Below, piece after piece: positions 6,710-8,574 of a stretch of DNA of 8,574 nt. The translations under genes and the position numbers were made by a program. This DNA is from CAZDET01 sp964504335 (GTDB lineage Bacteria > Bacteroidota > Bacteroidia > Chitinophagales > Saprospiraceae). The notes beneath the pieces were generated by a model, which was not told where the DNA came from, did not search any database, and saw only the letters and a list, made by a program, of their open reading frames with translations. The first letter of the stretch is position 1; each line of letters begins with the position of its first letter. The stretch lies in the NCBI GenBank assembly GCA_964504335.1, contig CAZDET010000119.1, positions 1 through 8,574 of the forward strand, read 5' to 3'.

Positions 6710-6876
6710 GAAGCTGTTTGAATTCAACACTTCCGTTTTTTGGTTCTCTGACAATTTTCGTGGTTATATCGACACAAATCCTCTGCCTTCAATCCTTTTC
6801 TGCCATCGGTTTTGGTGCCTCAAAGAACGAAAAAATGACTTATAAAATATTCTAAAAGCCAAATTCACACAGCTTC
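6710..6876. mobile_element. 167-bp miniature inverted-repeat element (MITE-like)
   Basis: The ends are GAAGCTGTTTGAATT (6710-6724) and, reversed, GAAGCTGTGTGAATT (6862-6876), 14 of 15 bases identical. Both ends are flanked by a direct TAA (6707-6709 and 6877-6879), consistent with a 3-bp target duplication. A second inner inverted pair lies at 6734-6748 and 6823-6837 (about 12 of 15 positions). The interior is AT-rich and has no transposase, so mobility would need a transposase supplied from elsewhere. A 3-bp TNA-type duplication would suit an IS5-family (IS1031-like) parent, but that is inference. The right end provides the last base of the neighbouring esterase stop codon. Confidence 0.65.
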
Positions 6877-7862
6877 TAAAGCGTCTGAAAAAACTCCCAA
6901 AGCACCTCACACGCAACGATCTCCATGCTCGTCTTTCCTGCAATCAATTCGTAAAGGGGCGATTTGGCCCCGGGCCAGGTATGCCCGCCTTCGTGAATGG
7001 TATATAGAACAACGCGGCTATGGTCGTCACAATCCGTATACTCTTGCACCGAAACATGGGTGCCGTCCCCATCCTGATCTGGTATGGAAACCTGCGGCTT
7101 TTGGGTTTGACAATTGTTATGGGCGACCCAAAAGTCGGTATACTCTTCGGTAGACAATATATCGCCGCGCTGAACGGAAAATACCAGTTGGGGGCCACCA
7201 TCGTAGGGGATGGCATCGTCCGCAGTGCCGTTCATGATGACCAACCCTACGGGCTGATTTGGATGGCATTCCGAGAAATAACTCTTATCCATGGTTGCCG
7301 TGATCACGCCGGCTCCCCGAAAGACATCGGGCCGGTCGCAGAGTAGCCGATTTGACATGAAGCCACCGTTGGAGTTGCCGCATACGAATACTTTTTCCCG
7401 ATCGATCGAGTACCTGGCATCGAGCCGCTCCAGGATTTCCACCAAAAAACCGACATCGTCGAGGTTGTCTTTCCAGGCTGGCTGCTTGGCGAGTGGGGGG
7501 TAGGTTTCCGGGTCTCTGCCGTCGTTCCATTGATTGCCGTAGCCCTGTGGGTATACAACCAGAAACCCGTCGCGGTCGGCTAATTGGTGAAACTGCTTTT
7601 TGGTAAACCTCGGCATGTTCTTAGCGAGCCCTCCGCCGCCGTGTAAAACGAACAGGACGGGGATAGAATCGGAGAGTTTTCTCCGGGAAGGTCGATACAG
7701 CCAGTACGATCGTTCCAATCCCTCCCAAGTGAATTGAAATTCTTTAAACAAGGGCCAGGAGTCCGATTCCTTCTTTTCAGAATTCGCAGTGGATTGAACG
7801 CTCCAAAATATAAGTGCTAAAATGGCAACGAAACCGAGCAGGATGGATAGCCTTTTATTCAT
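6876..7862 (-). CDS. CE1/PHB-depolymerase-like esterase, signal-anchored, no sorting domain
   Basis: A 328-residue protein from the ATG at 7860-7862. A TTG 20 codons upstream is in frame, but the residues between are polar and precede the hydrophobic signal, so I reject it. Residues 6-22 are a signal peptide or membrane anchor with no lipobox cysteine. The catalytic domain shows HGGGG (74-78), D-D-V-G-F (135-139), the elbow GNSNG (Ser164), an acid in NGTADD (probably Asp215) and His294 in GHTWPG. Cys251 and Cys278 match the cysteine pair of the first esterase. It ends FFQTL with no T9SS domain, so it is probably periplasmic or membrane-attached. The substrate is unknown; an ester of a polysaccharide or polyester is the family expectation. 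It lies 84 bases downstream of a paralogue on the same strand. Its TAG stop is shared with the right end of the miniature element. Confidence 0.88.
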   Translation of the reverse strand: MNKRLSILLGFVAILALIFWSVQSTANSEKKESDSWPLFKEFQFTWEGLERSYWLYRPSRRKLSDSIPVLFVLHGGGGLAKNMPRFTKKQFHQLADRDGFLVVYPQGYGNQWNDGRDPETYPPLAKQPAWKDNLDDVGFLVEILERLDARYSIDREKVFVCGNSNGGFMSNRLLCDRPDVFRGAGVITATMDKSYFSECHPNQPVGLVIMNGTADDAIPYDGGPQLVFSVQRGDILSTEEYTDFWVAHNNCQTQKPQVSIPDQDGDGTHVSVQEYTDCDDHSRVVLYTIHEGGHTWPGAKSPLYELIAGKTSMEIVACEVLWEFFQTL

Positions 7863-7946
7863 TTTTAACTGGATACAGTGTGTGAAAAGAAGTTTGATTC
7901 TAATACAATCCCTACTGTCCAAATTCCATTTATTAAAGAACTAAAG

Positions 7947-8574
7947 TTACAGAAGCGATTTAAAGAAATTCCAAATCACATCACAACCGTTAATTTCCCG
8001 GCTCGTCTTTCCAATAATCGAGGCCGGCAGATACTGCTTCGTGCCTGGCCAAGTATGGCCGCCGCCCTCTATCTTATACAATACCACCTTGGAACCCTGT
8101 CGGCATCCGCTGTAGGTATCTACTTGAACGGTTGTCCCGTCAAACCATCTTTTATTTGGCAGAAGTTCGGACCCCATCTCAGTGTTGCATTGATTCTTCT
8201 GCACCCAAAAGTCAATAAAGGCTTGTGTGCCAACGATTTTTCCTTCGGTTTCGAATTTGCCAAATACGAACGTATTACCTCCAGCATAAGGTAAAATGGG
8301 ATCTTTAGTACCATTTATTACCAAGACGCCCACCGCTTCGGTTGGGTTACAGTGTGGGAAATAATCTTCCGATATAGTAGCGGCCACCATCGCTCCGCCC
8401 CTGAATAAGTCGGATTTTTCACATAGCATGCGGGCACTCATCCAGCCACCGTTCGAGATACCGGTAATAAAAATCCGGTCGCGATCAATCGGATATTGAT
8501 TAATCAGTGTTTTTACCATTTTTTCCAGAAACCCCACATCGTCAATGTCTTCCTGCCCGGGCTTGAGATAGGAC
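7947..8574 (-). CDS. CE1/PHB-depolymerase-like esterase, 5' end outside window
   Basis: The frame is open to the window edge. The first visible residues read SYLKPGQEDIDDVGF, so the GTG at 8535-8537 is an internal valine of the conserved D-D-V-G-F motif and not a start. About 208 residues are visible. The nucleophile elbow is GISNG (Ser codon at 8454-8456), the acid lies in NGTKDP, and the histidine in GGGHTWPG. The NQC..SGC cysteines match those of the other two esterases. The protein ends IWNFFKSLL with no sorting domain. The HGGGG loop and any signal peptide are beyond the window. It is the upstream member of a tandem pair with the esterase at 6876-7862, probably arising from an old duplication because identity is clearly partial. 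Confidence 0.88.
   Translation of the reverse strand, partial: SYLKPGQEDIDDVGFLEKMVKTLINQYPIDRDRIFITGISNGGWMSARMLCEKSDLFRGGAMVAATISEDYFPHCNPTEAVGVLVINGTKDPILPYAGGNTFVFGKFETEGKIVGTQAFIDFWVQKNQCNTEMGSELLPNKRWFDGTTVQVDTYSGCRQGSKVVLYKIEGGGHTWPGTKQYLPASIIGKTSREINGCDVIWNFFKSLL

Larger units (their letters stand above)
6300..6875. other. 576-bp gene-free, repeat-rich intergenic region
   Basis: No open frame here has recognisable protein character; those present are short, overlap one another and cut across the repeats. The region separates the convergent repeat-protein gene and second esterase gene. From left to right it contains repeat copy B (6303-6375), a cluster of hairpins (6406-6565), repeat copy C (around 6650) and a miniature inverted-repeat element (6710-6876). 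Bases 6566-6640 hold nothing I can identify. Confidence 0.7.

Noticed and set aside
6404..6845. Short plus-strand frames in the intergenic region
   Set aside because: They run through hairpins, repeat copy C and the miniature element, and the translations have no protein-like features.
8535..8537. GTG as the start of the third esterase
   Set aside because: The frame continues upstream to the window edge, and this valine is part of the conserved D-D-V-G-F motif, so the gene is truncated by the window and does not start here.
1..8574. CRISPR array, tRNA or rRNA genes, prophage or defence system
   Set aside because: No regularly spaced repeats with unique spacers, no tRNA cloverleaf or rRNA-like stretch, and no integrase, transposase, nuclease or toxin-antitoxin genes are visible.

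Overview
The window looks like chromosomal DNA from a Bacteroidota bacterium. One secreted esterase ends in a C-terminal sorting domain of the type IX secretion (T9SS) kind. There is also a membrane-spanning AraC-type regulator of a style common in that phylum, genes mostly lack strong Shine-Dalgarno sequences, and GC is moderate. A Saprospiraceae/Lewinella-like source is my guess, based on overall flavour only.

Layout. Bases 1-117 hold a structured repeat (copy A) just past the 3' end of a small heat-shock protein gene (118-561, minus). Divergent from it is an overlapping two-gene unit, 712-2467 (plus): a four-helix membrane protein with a DUF6544-like soluble domain, then a DUF998-like membrane protein. 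Convergent to that is a secreted carbohydrate-esterase/PHB-depolymerase-like hydrolase (2501-3694, minus), which diverges from a membrane-anchored AraC-family regulator (3811-4950, plus). Next is an exported protein made of about nine 33-residue repeats (5055-6299, plus). A gene-free stretch of 576 bp (6300-6875) is densely structured: repeat copy B, a set of overlapping hairpins, repeat copy C and a 167-bp miniature inverted-repeat element. Two more esterases of the same family follow in tandem on the minus strand (6876-7862, and 7947 to beyond the window end).

How the genes may work together. Three paralogous alpha/beta-hydrolases sit within about 6 kb, each with the Ser/Asp/His motifs. One carries a T9SS sorting tail, one has only an N-terminal signal or anchor, and the N-terminus of the third is outside the window. 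The regulator next to the first is a reasonable candidate to control it, but the sequence shows only adjacency. I see no defence, CRISPR, toxin-antitoxin or phage system.

The least ordinary material is non-coding. A repeat core (CAAACGCATC) occurs three times, each time 3' of a gene and in the same orientation relative to that gene. The miniature element has inserted into an esterase stop codon in a way that restores the stop. A 160-bp stretch can fold into competing hairpins.
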